A DNA stretch of 64,000 nucleotides, from assembly GCA_030539295.1 (NCBI GenBank), contig JAUNSJ010000019.1, forward strand, positions 1 through 64,000. Direction: 5' to 3'. The notes under the pieces are model-generated. The model made no database searches. It was not told the origin of the DNA and saw only the letters and a program-made list of their open reading frames with translations. A program made the translations under genes and the position numbers. This document shows, piece by piece, positions 44,852-53,410 of this stretch. Every line of letters begins with the position of its first letter. Position 1 is the first letter of the stretch. The DNA is from Planctomycetia bacterium (GTDB lineage: Bacteria > Planctomycetota > Planctomycetia > Pirellulales > Thermoguttaceae).

Positions 44852-44995
44852 CCATTTTTGACACACAGATAGAGAGTCCAGTTTGTTTTGTTGGGAGTAC
44901 TTTGCCGGCCGTAACGAGCGAGTATAAGTCCGGGGAAGTCGAAGAGAACCAGAGAGCGGGAAAAGCTCTTTAACATTGAAACACACAGTATAAGC

Positions 44996-45877
44996 ATGGA
45001 AACAAAATTAAGGGAAACAGCGAAGAAGCTTCTGGAGGAGAAGAAGGTGGACGTTGTCATCGGATACGGGCGTCGGCCAGTCGGCGGAGTTGGCGCGGTA
45101 TTTGTAACGACTCCGGAGGACGTATCGCGATTGGTGTGGAACGACGAATGCCAACAGAATCTGGCGGTATATTTAACGCGTAAGGAAGCCAGGAAGCTGG
45201 GTCGTCCGGCAGTGGTGGTTAAGGGCTGCGACGCGAGAAGCGTTGTTGTGCTGGCCAATGAATCGCAAATTGACCGCGAGGCCATGGTTGTGATTGGTAT
45301 GACCTGTACCGGAGTCCGCCAGAAGAGGTCGGGCGGAACAGATCTTGAGACGCCGGCTAAATGCGAAGTTTGCGTGAGCCATAATCCGAAGTACGTCGAT
45401 ATTGTTATTGGCGAAGCGGTTGAAGAGCAGGAGTTCAGTGAAAGTGAACTTGCTACGAAAGGGAAATACGCGAAACTTGCCCAGCTGCTTGCCAAGCCGG
45501 AGTCTGAACGGCTCGCCTGGTGGAAGAATGAATTTTCACGTTGCATCAAGTGCTATGCGTGCCGGCAGAGCTGTCCGTTGTGTTATTGTAACGAGTGCGT
45601 GGCGGAGAAGAATCGTCCGGTGCGAATTGATCCGTCGGCGTCGTCGGCAGGGAACTTTGCGTGGAATGTGACGCGTGCGTTTCATCTTGCGGGACGTTGT
45701 GTCGGTTGTGGGAATTGTACGAGTGCCTGTCCGGCGGGCATTGATTTGGACCTGCTGAATTTGACCTGTGCACTGGCGGCGCAAAAGGAATTTGGTTTTG
45801 TCGCCGGTAGTGAACCGGGTGCGGCTCCGTTAATTGGCAGTTGGTCCGAAGAAGACAAGGAGGATTTCATCCGATGA
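44996..45877 (+). CDS. FlxB-like 4Fe-4S protein (FrhB-like N-terminus)
   Basis: 293 residues. The N-terminal half resembles coenzyme F420 hydrogenase beta-subunit domains (DVVIGYGRRPVGGVGAVF). The C-terminal half holds two cysteine clusters: CIKCYACRQSCPLCYCNECV (about 182-201) and CVGCGNCTSACP (about 236-247), each a 4Fe-4S motif. It corresponds to the iron-sulfur subunit of the Flx complex. Its ATGA end overlaps the next start, indicating translational coupling. The 144-base gap after mvhD carries no feature I can name. Confidence 0.78.
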   Translation: METKLRETAKKLLEEKKVDVVIGYGRRPVGGVGAVFVTTPEDVSRLVWNDECQQNLAVYLTRKEARKLGRPAVVVKGCDARSVVVLANESQIDREAMVVIGMTCTGVRQKRSGGTDLETPAKCEVCVSHNPKYVDIVIGEAVEEQEFSESELATKGKYAKLAQLLAKPESERLAWWKNEFSRCIKCYACRQSCPLCYCNECVAEKNRPVRIDPSASSAGNFAWNVTRAFHLAGRCVGCGNCTSACPAGIDLDLLNLTCALAAQKEFGFVAGSEPGAAPLIGSWSEEDKEDFIR

Positions 45878-46878
45878 GTCAAATAATATCAGCGTCCGAA
45901 TTAAGAGACCTGCTGGCAGCAAGTCAAAAGCAGGGCAAGCGGGTCATAGCGCCCGTGGTTGCGGAGACGGGCGAGTCGTTTTTCCGTGAAATTGGGGACG
46001 CCAGCGCGTTTGTTCCGAATCCTGGGCTGCGACCGGCGAACTCAATTAAGGAATTTTTCTTTCCAAAGACGGAAACGATCTGCAGTTTTAAGCGACATGA
46101 GAATGATGTCGATGTGGTGGACTCGCCGCTGTATGAGCAGGAGCAGGTCATTATCGGGAGTCGTCCGTGTGAAGCGGCGGCGTTACCGATTCTGGACCAT
46201 GTATTTTCGTGGGACTATCAGGACCGATTCTATCAGAGGCGTCGCGAGAAGACGACGGTAGTGACGTTTGCCTGTGTGGCGAGCGACGAGTCCTGTTTTT
46301 GCAGTGACGTGGGCGGAGGTCCGGATAACCCGAGCGGGTCCGATGCGATGCTGTTCAATTTGGGGGACGAGACGTATGAAGTTCGCGTTTTGACCGAAAA
46401 GGGCCAGACGCTGTTTGCGGGAGTAACGCGAGAGTCAGAGAAGAGTGGACAGGCATGTGCTGCGCCGGTAAAGACGTTCGACGCGGCAGCGGTTAGCGAC
46501 TGGGTGAAGTCTCATTTTAGCGACCCGTTCTGGAATGAAATCGCGTTGAGTTGTGTCGGCTGCGGCGTATGCACCTATGCGTGCCCTACGTGTCACTGTT
46601 TTGACCTGATTGATCAGGGGAGCTTTATGGCGGGTAAACGCGTGAAGAACTGGGATTCGTGCCAGTTTGCGATGTTCACGAAGCACGCGTCGGGTCACAA
46701 TCCGCGTCCGGACCAGGGTTCGCGGCAGCGACAGCGACTTTTGCACAAGTTTTCGATATACCCGGAGAAATTTGGCACCTTGCTGTGCACGGGCTGCGGG
46801 AACTGCTCGCGGATGTGCGGAGTTTCGCTTGGGATAAAGCCCGTTTTGCTCGAGATTGAGCGACGACGGCAGGAGTAA
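45874..46878 (+). CDS. FlxC-like 4Fe-4S protein (HydB/AsrA-like)
   Basis: 334 residues from the ATG at 45874, which overlaps the upstream TGA. It resembles the beta subunit of sulfhydrogenase/anaerobic sulfite reductase A (ICSFKRHENDVDVVDSPLYEQEQVIIGSRPCEAAAL, then CFCSDVGGG). Two 4Fe-4S motifs: CVGCGVCTYACPTCHC (about 228-243) and CTGCGNCSRMCG (about 305-316). It would pass electrons from the flavin/NAD subunit towards HdrA. The next gene encodes that flavin/NAD subunit. Confidence 0.8.
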   Translation: MSQIISASELRDLLAASQKQGKRVIAPVVAETGESFFREIGDASAFVPNPGLRPANSIKEFFFPKTETICSFKRHENDVDVVDSPLYEQEQVIIGSRPCEAAALPILDHVFSWDYQDRFYQRRREKTTVVTFACVASDESCFCSDVGGGPDNPSGSDAMLFNLGDETYEVRVLTEKGQTLFAGVTRESEKSGQACAAPVKTFDAAAVSDWVKSHFSDPFWNEIALSCVGCGVCTYACPTCHCFDLIDQGSFMAGKRVKNWDSCQFAMFTKHASGHNPRPDQGSRQRQRLLHKFSIYPEKFGTLLCTGCGNCSRMCGVSLGIKPVLLEIERRRQE

Positions 46879-46951
46879 CCCGGATCCGCGAGGACGGGTG
46901 CGGGCACGTTACGAGCGTTCAGCGGGCAGTATCTTCTAGACAAATAAGAAC

Positions 46952-47800
46952 ATGGAACCAATCATGACAACGGAAAACATATATAAACCGGACCTGATGG
47001 AAGTCGTTCAGGTCGTGCAACAAACCGTGGATGTAAAGTCAGTACGGATACGCTTTCGGGACCCGGAACGAGCAAAGGCGTTTTCGTTTCGCGTGGGTCA
47101 ATTCGGTCTATACTCGGTATTTGGAGTCGGGGAATCGACGTTTAACATCTGCTGCTCGAACTCAAAGGACTACATAGAGTTCTGTTTTCGGAAGACGGGG
47201 CGGGTTACAGAGGCCATGTGGGGCATTGAGGTCGGGAGCACGATCGGTTTTCGAGGCCCGTTTGGCAACAGTTACCCGGTCGAGAGCTGGGAAGGGAAGG
47301 ACCTGATCTTTGTCGGTGGAGGCATCGCCATGCCGCCGATCCGTTGCGCGATCGAATACGCCCTTGAAAATCGGGAGAAATACGGTAGAATAACAGTGGT
47401 ATACGGAGCGCGCACGGTGGGCGACCTGGTCTTTCGCGACGAACTTGATGAATGGGCGAAGTACCCGAACGTTGATATTGTGAAGACGGTCGACCCGGGC
47501 GGTGAGACGGCTGACTGGAACGGTCGGGTCGGATTTGTGCCGACCGTCCTGGGTGAGGCGGGTATCCAGGGTAATAATGCCGTTGCGCTGGTGGTAGGTC
47601 CGCCGATAATGATAAAATTTTCCTTGCCGGTGCTGTCGCAAATCGGGATCGCCGATGCTGACATCTACACGAGTCTGGAGAACCGGATGAAGTGTGGGTT
47701 GGGGAAATGCGGACGTTGTAACTGTGGTTCGGTGTACGTATGTAAGGACGGACCGGTCTTTAATTTGGAACAGATGAAGCAACTTCCGGATGATTTTTAG
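46952..47800 (+). CDS. FlxA-like FAD/NAD reductase (AsrB/HydG-like)
   Basis: 282 residues. The N-terminal ferredoxin-reductase beta-barrel (about 15-100; FRVGQFGLYSVFGVGE) binds FAD, the central Rossmann region (FVGGGIAMPPIR, VVYGARTVGDLVF) binds NAD(P), and the C-terminus has the CGLGKCGRCNCGSVYVC cluster (about 247-264) for a 2Fe-2S. This is the NADH-oxidising subunit, which would feed the complex. It ends the Hdr/Flx run; the AI-2E-type gene starts 140 bases later. Confidence 0.85.
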   Translation: MEPIMTTENIYKPDLMEVVQVVQQTVDVKSVRIRFRDPERAKAFSFRVGQFGLYSVFGVGESTFNICCSNSKDYIEFCFRKTGRVTEAMWGIEVGSTIGFRGPFGNSYPVESWEGKDLIFVGGGIAMPPIRCAIEYALENREKYGRITVVYGARTVGDLVFRDELDEWAKYPNVDIVKTVDPGGETADWNGRVGFVPTVLGEAGIQGNNAVALVVGPPIMIKFSLPVLSQIGIADADIYTSLENRMKCGLGKCGRCNCGSVYVCKDGPVFNLEQMKQLPDDF

Positions 47801-47940
47801 GATCTGTTCGGCGGGAGAGGATAGTACTTCCGCCGCAGGGTCCGCATGCGGAGTGTGGCCGGAGTCTGCATTGATGTCCGGTTGAGGAAGGCGTGAGAAG
47901 TCGCGATAAGCCGAGATAACCCGAGAAAAAAGAAAGAGTT

Positions 47941-49560
47941 ATGGAAGAAGAAAAGCGAATGGAGAAAGGCCGTAGGAACAATCGGAAGAGCCATTTAACG
48001 AGTTATGCGGTCATCGCGGCGTCGATTGTCGTCATACTAGCCGGTGTGCACGCGGCGAAGGTGATTTTGGCACCAATCTTCATGGCCACGTTTTTCGCTG
48101 TTCTTTTACTTCCTATATTAACGTGGCTTCGTAAACGAGGGCTTTCAGAAGTAACGTCGCTAACGGCGATCATTGTGCTGGTCCTGGTGTGCGGGGGTGC
48201 GGTAACATCGATTCTGGCCTCGCAATTGACGCGATTTTATCTTGAAATCCCGGAGTATCGAGACCGGTTCAGTACGCAGTTAATGAACTATAACATTAAT
48301 TTACAGGATTATTTTCCCACGTTATGGCGTGATAAGGAGGAAGAGCCGGCCTCGGGTCAGGAGTCATCGCCGGGAAGCCCGGAAGGAGTGGACGCGTTGC
48401 GTCAGCGTGGCGTGGCGGAACCGCAGTCTTCGGGCGAACAAGGTTCGTCGTCGGGTATGCTTGCGGCGACGTTTTCCGGGTGGGAAAAATCGACCATAGT
48501 GCCGGTTGCCTGGCAGGTTGAAGTCCAAGAGTCGGGTGAGAGGGAGCCGGATCGTCAATTGACGAAGAGCGGGTCGTTGCCGCCGTCGTTGTTGTCCGAA
48601 GATTCGGAAGGAGAAACGTCGCATACAGCCGGAGAGGAGTCTGCAGGTTCGCAGCCGGCGGTGGCGCACCCGATATCGGACCCGCTTCCGCGTGGTTTTT
48701 GGGATGAGGAATCGGTGCACCATGGCGGAGGGCGAGATCTTGTGGGGGACGGTCCGGCAGTGCATGAGGAAGATAAGGGGAGTGGCGAGGGCGAAGTGCA
48801 TTCTCCGCTCATATCGGGAGACTGGAGTCGGACGTCGGAAGACGCCATGAAGGCGAGTTCGAAAGAGCTGTTCCGCTTTATTGCGGGTCTAACCGGCGAG
48901 TTAAGCATGCTGGCGAGCAGTTCGTTTATCATCATGTTGCTGGTTATTTTTATGCTGCTGGAAGCGTCGACGATGCCGCTGAAAATCAAATCGCTCAATA
49001 AAGTGCATTTTACCAATGAGCGTCTGAACAAGGTTGCGGAAGATATTCGGCATTACATGCTGATCAAGACATTTGTGAGCATTTTGGTGGGAACCTGCGT
49101 AACGGCCCTACTGGTGGCAACGAAGGTGCAGTATCCGCTTTTGTGGGGGTTTGTTGCGTTTTTATTAAATTATATCCCGAATATTGGCTCGGTGGTTGCG
49201 GCCATACCCCCGATCATTTTAGCGACGGTGGATCATGGTTTGCTCATAGGAGGGGTAAACGTAGTATTTTTCGTGCTGATCAATTGCAGTATTGGCTATA
49301 TACTGGAACCGAAGTTGCTGGGAGACGGACTGGATCTGTCGCCGTTGGTGGTTTTACTTTCGTTGTTATTTTGCGGCTGGCTTCTTGGCCCGGTGGGTAT
49401 GTTCCTATCGCCACCGCTGGCTGTGATAGCAAAGATTATACTGGCGTCGTTTGCGGAAACGGAGTGGATAGCGACACTTATGGCGCAAACGGTGAAACAG
49501 GAATCGCGAGAGTCGAAACCGCCAGGTGAGGAACCGTCCCCGGCAGGAAATCCTGTATGA
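47941..49560 (+). CDS. AI-2E-family permease with long soluble insertion
   Basis: 539 residues. The N-terminal pair of helices (about 20-100) and the C-terminal block (about 325-515, ending before a Pro-rich tail) form the usual AI-2E/PerM membrane core. Between them, at about 130-300, is a ~170-residue polar, acidic and Ser-rich stretch that typical members lack. It would fall in a loop outside the membrane helices. Family roles are varied (autoinducer export, Na+/H+ exchange, others), so the function is not assigned. Confidence 0.78.
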   Translation: MEEEKRMEKGRRNNRKSHLTSYAVIAASIVVILAGVHAAKVILAPIFMATFFAVLLLPILTWLRKRGLSEVTSLTAIIVLVLVCGGAVTSILASQLTRFYLEIPEYRDRFSTQLMNYNINLQDYFPTLWRDKEEEPASGQESSPGSPEGVDALRQRGVAEPQSSGEQGSSSGMLAATFSGWEKSTIVPVAWQVEVQESGEREPDRQLTKSGSLPPSLLSEDSEGETSHTAGEESAGSQPAVAHPISDPLPRGFWDEESVHHGGGRDLVGDGPAVHEEDKGSGEGEVHSPLISGDWSRTSEDAMKASSKELFRFIAGLTGELSMLASSSFIIMLLVIFMLLEASTMPLKIKSLNKVHFTNERLNKVAEDIRHYMLIKTFVSILVGTCVTALLVATKVQYPLLWGFVAFLLNYIPNIGSVVAAIPPIILATVDHGLLIGGVNVVFFVLINCSIGYILEPKLLGDGLDLSPLVVLLSLLFCGWLLGPVGMFLSPPLAVIAKIILASFAETEWIATLMAQTVKQESRESKPPGEEPSPAGNPV

Positions 49561-49616
49561 GACCCCTGTGTACAGGTTATAGAACTGTTTTACATTTTTT
49601 TCACTGGTGACGAATT

Positions 49617-50579
49617 ATGAAGAAGAAACATCGTTGTTTAAGTGCAGGCATATTATTTGCTGACGTAGGCTGTCATCCTATAGACCATCTTCCGGTGCCG
49701 GGCGAGCTGGTGCAGACGGAGCGTGTAGAACTGGCGTTGGGCGGCTGCGCGTCGAACGTATCGCTCAATCTGGCGCGTCTGGAAGTACCGACGGGTCTGT
49801 GCGGGTGCGTGGGAGACGACTCCTTTAGTGATTATGTGGTTCGAGCTCTGGAGCACGAGCTGATTGATACAGCGGGCGTGAGGCGTGTGAGTAACTTCGG
49901 GCCTGGCTGCTCCATGATTGTGAATGTGAAAGGGAACGATCGTCGCTTCATCAGTACAACGGGCGCGAATCGTGAGTTTCATATTGATGAGATCCCGGGT
50001 TCGTGGGCGGAGGAAGCGGAAGTGCTGTATCTGGGAGGCTATCTGATGATGCCGCACCTGGAAGAGGAAGCGACGATCGACTTTTTCAAGCGGTTTCAGA
50101 TGCATGGCGGTAAAACGATATTAGACGTCGTGCTTTGGGGCGAGCGTTCGTATTGGGACGTGATAAAGCCGATACTGCCGTACGTTGACTATTTTATGCC
50201 GAACGATTTTGAAGGCATGCAGATAAGCGGACTGTCGGACCCCTTGGATCAAGCGAAATTTTTCCTGGACGGAGGCGCGAAAGTCTCGATCATAACCTGT
50301 GGCGAGAAAGGTTCGATCTATTACTCGGAGCGAGAGCGGTTCAAGACGGGCATTTTCCCGGTGAATTATGTGGGTGGTACCGGAAGTGGTGATGCCTTTG
50401 GAGCGGGCTTTATTTCGGCAGTTCTCGACGGCGAAACGCCGCTGCGATTGATGAAGAGGGCCAGTGCGCAAGGGATGAGTTGCGTACGAGATATGAGCGC
50501 GACGAAGTCGGTATTCACCCGGGCCGAGGCGTTGGCTTTTGTCGATGCCAATGAACTGGAAGTCACGGAATTGTCATGA
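49617..50579 (+). CDS. PfkB-family carbohydrate kinase
   Basis: 320 residues. Family signatures: an N-terminal GGCASNVSLNLARL region for substrate and GGTGSGDAFGAGF (near 256-268) with the catalytic Asp in GSGD. The fold is a ribokinase-type sugar kinase; the sugar cannot be told. Its last codon overlaps the start of the sigma-54 activator (ATGA), so the two are translated together. The gene begins 56 bases after the AI-2E-type gene; the palindrome CCTGTGTACAGG lies between. Confidence 0.85.
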   Translation: MKKKHRCLSAGILFADVGCHPIDHLPVPGELVQTERVELALGGCASNVSLNLARLEVPTGLCGCVGDDSFSDYVVRALEHELIDTAGVRRVSNFGPGCSMIVNVKGNDRRFISTTGANREFHIDEIPGSWAEEAEVLYLGGYLMMPHLEEEATIDFFKRFQMHGGKTILDVVLWGERSYWDVIKPILPYVDYFMPNDFEGMQISGLSDPLDQAKFFLDGGAKVSIITCGEKGSIYYSERERFKTGIFPVNYVGGTGSGDAFGAGFISAVLDGETPLRLMKRASAQGMSCVRDMSATKSVFTRAEALAFVDANELEVTELS

Positions 50580-52051
50580 GTGAATCGCCGCTGGAAGTTC
50601 TGGTAATTGACGACGAGCTGGGTCACGCGGATGCTGTGGCAGTGAGTCTTGAGCGGATAGGAGCGCATTCGACGGTTGTGCATTCTCAAAAGGAAGCGTT
50701 TTTAAAAATCGCGAGCGAAGAGTATGATGTCGTCGTAACCGATCTGATGCTGGAACGGCCAGACGGCGGTCTGATGATTCTCAAGAAGGTCAAGGAAGAG
50801 TCGCCGGAAACGGAAGTCATAGTCATGACGGCGTTTACGGGAATTGAAATGGCAGTTGAGGCAATGCGACAAGGGGCGTTCAACTATTTGCAAAAGCCAC
50901 TTGACCTGAAGCAGCTGCGTACGATCGTTCTCAAGGCGGCCGAGAGCGTTACCCTTCGACGCGCGAATCGTGAGCTAAAAGAACGACTGGACGAGAAGTT
51001 TGGCTTTAATGGAGTCGTCGGGAACAGTCCGGAGATGGTCCAGCTGATAGAGCGTCTGAAACGGATTGCCCCGACGGACGCAACGGTTCTTGTTCTCGGT
51101 GATACGGGTACGGGTAAGGAACTCATCGCACAGGCGATCCACCAGAACAGTATGCGTAAGAACAAGCCGTTTGTGGCGTTGAATTGCGCGGCATTGAGTG
51201 AGAATATTCTGGAGAGTGAACTATTTGGTCACGTCAAAGGGGCGTTTACAGGGGCGATAAGCGATCGAGTGGGGAAATTTGAATACGCAGCCGGAGGCAC
51301 GCTGTTTCTCGATGAAGTTGGGGATATGCCTATGGCGACGCAAATAAAATTGCTCCGTGTACTCGAGAACGGCGAGATAACGCGAGTCGGGTCGAATACG
51401 GCGATAAAGGTCAACGTTCGGATCGTATCCGCGACGAATCGGCCCTTGGAAGAGGCAGTTCAGGACGGGTCGTTTCGGATGGACCTGTATCATCGTCTAA
51501 AAGTCTTAACAGTTCGATTGCCGTCTCTGGCAGACCGTGCGAGCGATATTCCCATTCTCTTGGATCATTTCATAAAACAATTCAGTAAGAGCTACGGCAA
51601 GACAATAACGCGAGTCGACAAGTCGGTCCGTCGCAAGCTGTATTTTTACAAGTGGCCAGGCAATGTGCGTCAGCTTAAAAATGTGGTGGAAAGCATGGTT
51701 GTTGTCGATGTCGATGGTGTTTTGGGGGAAGACGATCTTCCTGACGAACTGATAGCCGCACTTCCGGGTCAGGAAGAGTCCGGGACGAGCGTACCGTCGG
51801 AGCAGGAAAGCGTCTCGTTCGTTGAGGACCGGGCCAAAGATTGTGACGCGTCGACGTCGGAGGCGGTTTCGGCCCCGTCGGCTCCAGTAGCGGCTAATTC
51901 ACTGCGTTCTCTCATCGGCCATTCGCTGGAAGAGATCGAGACGGCCTTTATAAAAGAGACACTTCTGGCGACGGGAGGAAATCGGGAGGAAGCGGCACGA
52001 CTGCTGGGGATAGGTGAGCGCACGCTCTATCGGAAAATCGCCGGTAAATAA
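50576..52051 (+). CDS. NtrC-family sigma-54-dependent response regulator
   Basis: 491 residues. Receiver domain with acidic pocket Asp12/Asp13, phosphorylation site Asp56 (VVTDLM) and Lys107 (LQKPLD). AAA+ domain with Walker A GDTGTGKE (175-182), the GAFTGA loop (222-227) that contacts sigma-54, and LFLDEVGD (243-250). A Fis-type HTH ends the protein (EEAARLLGIGERTLYRKI). No histidine kinase is encoded next to it. It overlaps the PfkB gene by 4 bases. I see no convincing -24/-12 promoter in the window, so its targets lie elsewhere. Confidence 0.95.
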   Translation: MSESPLEVLVIDDELGHADAVAVSLERIGAHSTVVHSQKEAFLKIASEEYDVVVTDLMLERPDGGLMILKKVKEESPETEVIVMTAFTGIEMAVEAMRQGAFNYLQKPLDLKQLRTIVLKAAESVTLRRANRELKERLDEKFGFNGVVGNSPEMVQLIERLKRIAPTDATVLVLGDTGTGKELIAQAIHQNSMRKNKPFVALNCAALSENILESELFGHVKGAFTGAISDRVGKFEYAAGGTLFLDEVGDMPMATQIKLLRVLENGEITRVGSNTAIKVNVRIVSATNRPLEEAVQDGSFRMDLYHRLKVLTVRLPSLADRASDIPILLDHFIKQFSKSYGKTITRVDKSVRRKLYFYKWPGNVRQLKNVVESMVVVDVDGVLGEDDLPDELIAALPGQEESGTSVPSEQESVSFVEDRAKDCDASTSEAVSAPSAPVAANSLRSLIGHSLEEIETAFIKETLLATGGNREEAARLLGIGERTLYRKIAGK

Positions 52052-52069
52052 TGAGGTATTTTCGTTAAT

Positions 52070-53275
52070 TCAGAACCTGTTCCTTGCGACAACGGAGCGA
52101 AACTCCATGGGCGTAATACCGAACTGTGTGTGGAAGGAACGCACGAAACTTGAAGGTGAGCCGTAGTCAAGCTGGCTGGCAATTTCGACAACAGTCAGGT
52201 CGGTTTCACGAAGCAGTTGCTTGGCCCAGTCCATGCGTCGATGGGTAATTTCGTCGTTGGGAGAGCAGCCGAGTTCGGCAACGAAAAGGCGGTGCAGGGT
52301 ACTTCTGGATACTTTCAAATACCGAGTCAGTTCGGCGACGCTTGGATTGTGAGAGATATTTTCTCTGATGTAACGAATGGCCTTAATGAGAGTGGGATTT
52401 TTCACGGCAGCGAAATCGGTTGAGTTTCGAACCTCGATATGAGTGGGTGGAACTTTGATAGCGTGTGCGGGGAAACCCAGGCCGTTAAGAGCGTTGGCCA
52501 GGAGTACGGCTGCCTGGAATCCGACTTCGCGTCCGTTGGGAGTTATGCTGGAAAGAGAGGGGTCGGACCAGCGACACAAATCGGCGTTATTGCCGTAGCC
52601 GAGTATGGCTACCTCTTCCGGCACGGATATTTCATGCTGGCGGCAGATATTCATAAGATGTAAGGCGTGGATGTCCCAGGGGCACAAGATTCCGACCGGT
52701 TTGGGCAGGCTGTGAAGCCAGCGTACAATTTCCTCTTCGATTCCTTTTTTCCAGATAAGAGGGAGGGAGGCGTCGGTTTCCGGTTCCGTCGTTGGTGCAA
52801 CGTTACAGTTGCAATTGTAGTCTTTAAGCGAAGCGACGAACAGTTCACAGCGTTCACGGGACCACCAGTTGTGCCCCAGCGAAAAGAAGGCGAAGGAGCG
52901 ATACCCCCGCTGATAGAAATGGTCGGCGGCCATGCGAGCACTAACGCGTTCATCGATGGTAATATGGGCATGGAATTCCTTGCCGTCGCCCATAAGCTCA
53001 ACGACTGGAACGCCTTTTTTATGCAATTTTTTGCACAGGGCGGTCGAGCCACTGCGCGAGATGATACCGTCACCTTTCCAGTGCTCGAACCAGTCGGGGT
53101 AGCGTTCCTGAATATTGCGTTCCAGATGAAAGAGATTCCAGGTTTTGTGAATATTTACATACTGGAGCACGCCGCGTAAGATACCGCGAGCGAAACTTCG
53201 AGACGTCTCCGAAAGCAGGAGAATCTCCTTCTTGCGGGGAAACAGGGAACTGTACTCGTTTTTATTTACTGTCAT
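52070..53275 (-). CDS. XylR-type transcriptional regulator (LacI-like sensor plus AraC HTH)
   Basis: 401 residues with the same layout as the regulator at 18456: a LacI-like sugar sensor (ILLLSETSRSFARGIL, GDGIISRSG, AADHFYQRGYRSFAFF) and a C-terminal AraC domain (VAELTRYLKVSRSTLHRLF, VEIASQLDYGSPSSFVRSFHTQF). No strong Shine-Dalgarno. A perfect 13-bp inverted repeat lies about 57 bases upstream. It follows the sialidase-like gene and probably controls it. Its end is convergent with the sigma-54 activator, 18 bases apart. Confidence 0.87.
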   Translation of the reverse strand: MTVNKNEYSSLFPRKKEILLLSETSRSFARGILRGVLQYVNIHKTWNLFHLERNIQERYPDWFEHWKGDGIISRSGSTALCKKLHKKGVPVVELMGDGKEFHAHITIDERVSARMAADHFYQRGYRSFAFFSLGHNWWSRERCELFVASLKDYNCNCNVAPTTEPETDASLPLIWKKGIEEEIVRWLHSLPKPVGILCPWDIHALHLMNICRQHEISVPEEVAILGYGNNADLCRWSDPSLSSITPNGREVGFQAAVLLANALNGLGFPAHAIKVPPTHIEVRNSTDFAAVKNPTLIKAIRYIRENISHNPSVAELTRYLKVSRSTLHRLFVAELGCSPNDEITHRRMDWAKQLLRETDLTVVEIASQLDYGSPSSFVRSFHTQFGITPMEFRSVVARNRF

Positions 53276-53331
53276 GGCGGTTTTTCATTTATGGCTCCGC
53301 GCGGTTACACGGCGGTACTTGCTTTTTTGCG

Positions 53332-53370
53332 ACGGATTCGTCTGGTGTGTCGTGAATCAGACGAATCCGT
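53332..53370. repeat. Perfect 13-bp inverted repeat between sialidase and regulator genes
   Basis: ACGGATTCGTCTG (53332-53344) and CAGACGAATCCGT (53358-53370) flank a 13-base loop. No T-run follows on either strand. It could be an operator for the regulator, a processing hairpin or a weak terminator. Confidence 0.75.
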
Positions 53371-53410
53371 AATCTGCGACAGATTCAACGTCGGAAGGAG
53401 GGAACTGGAA

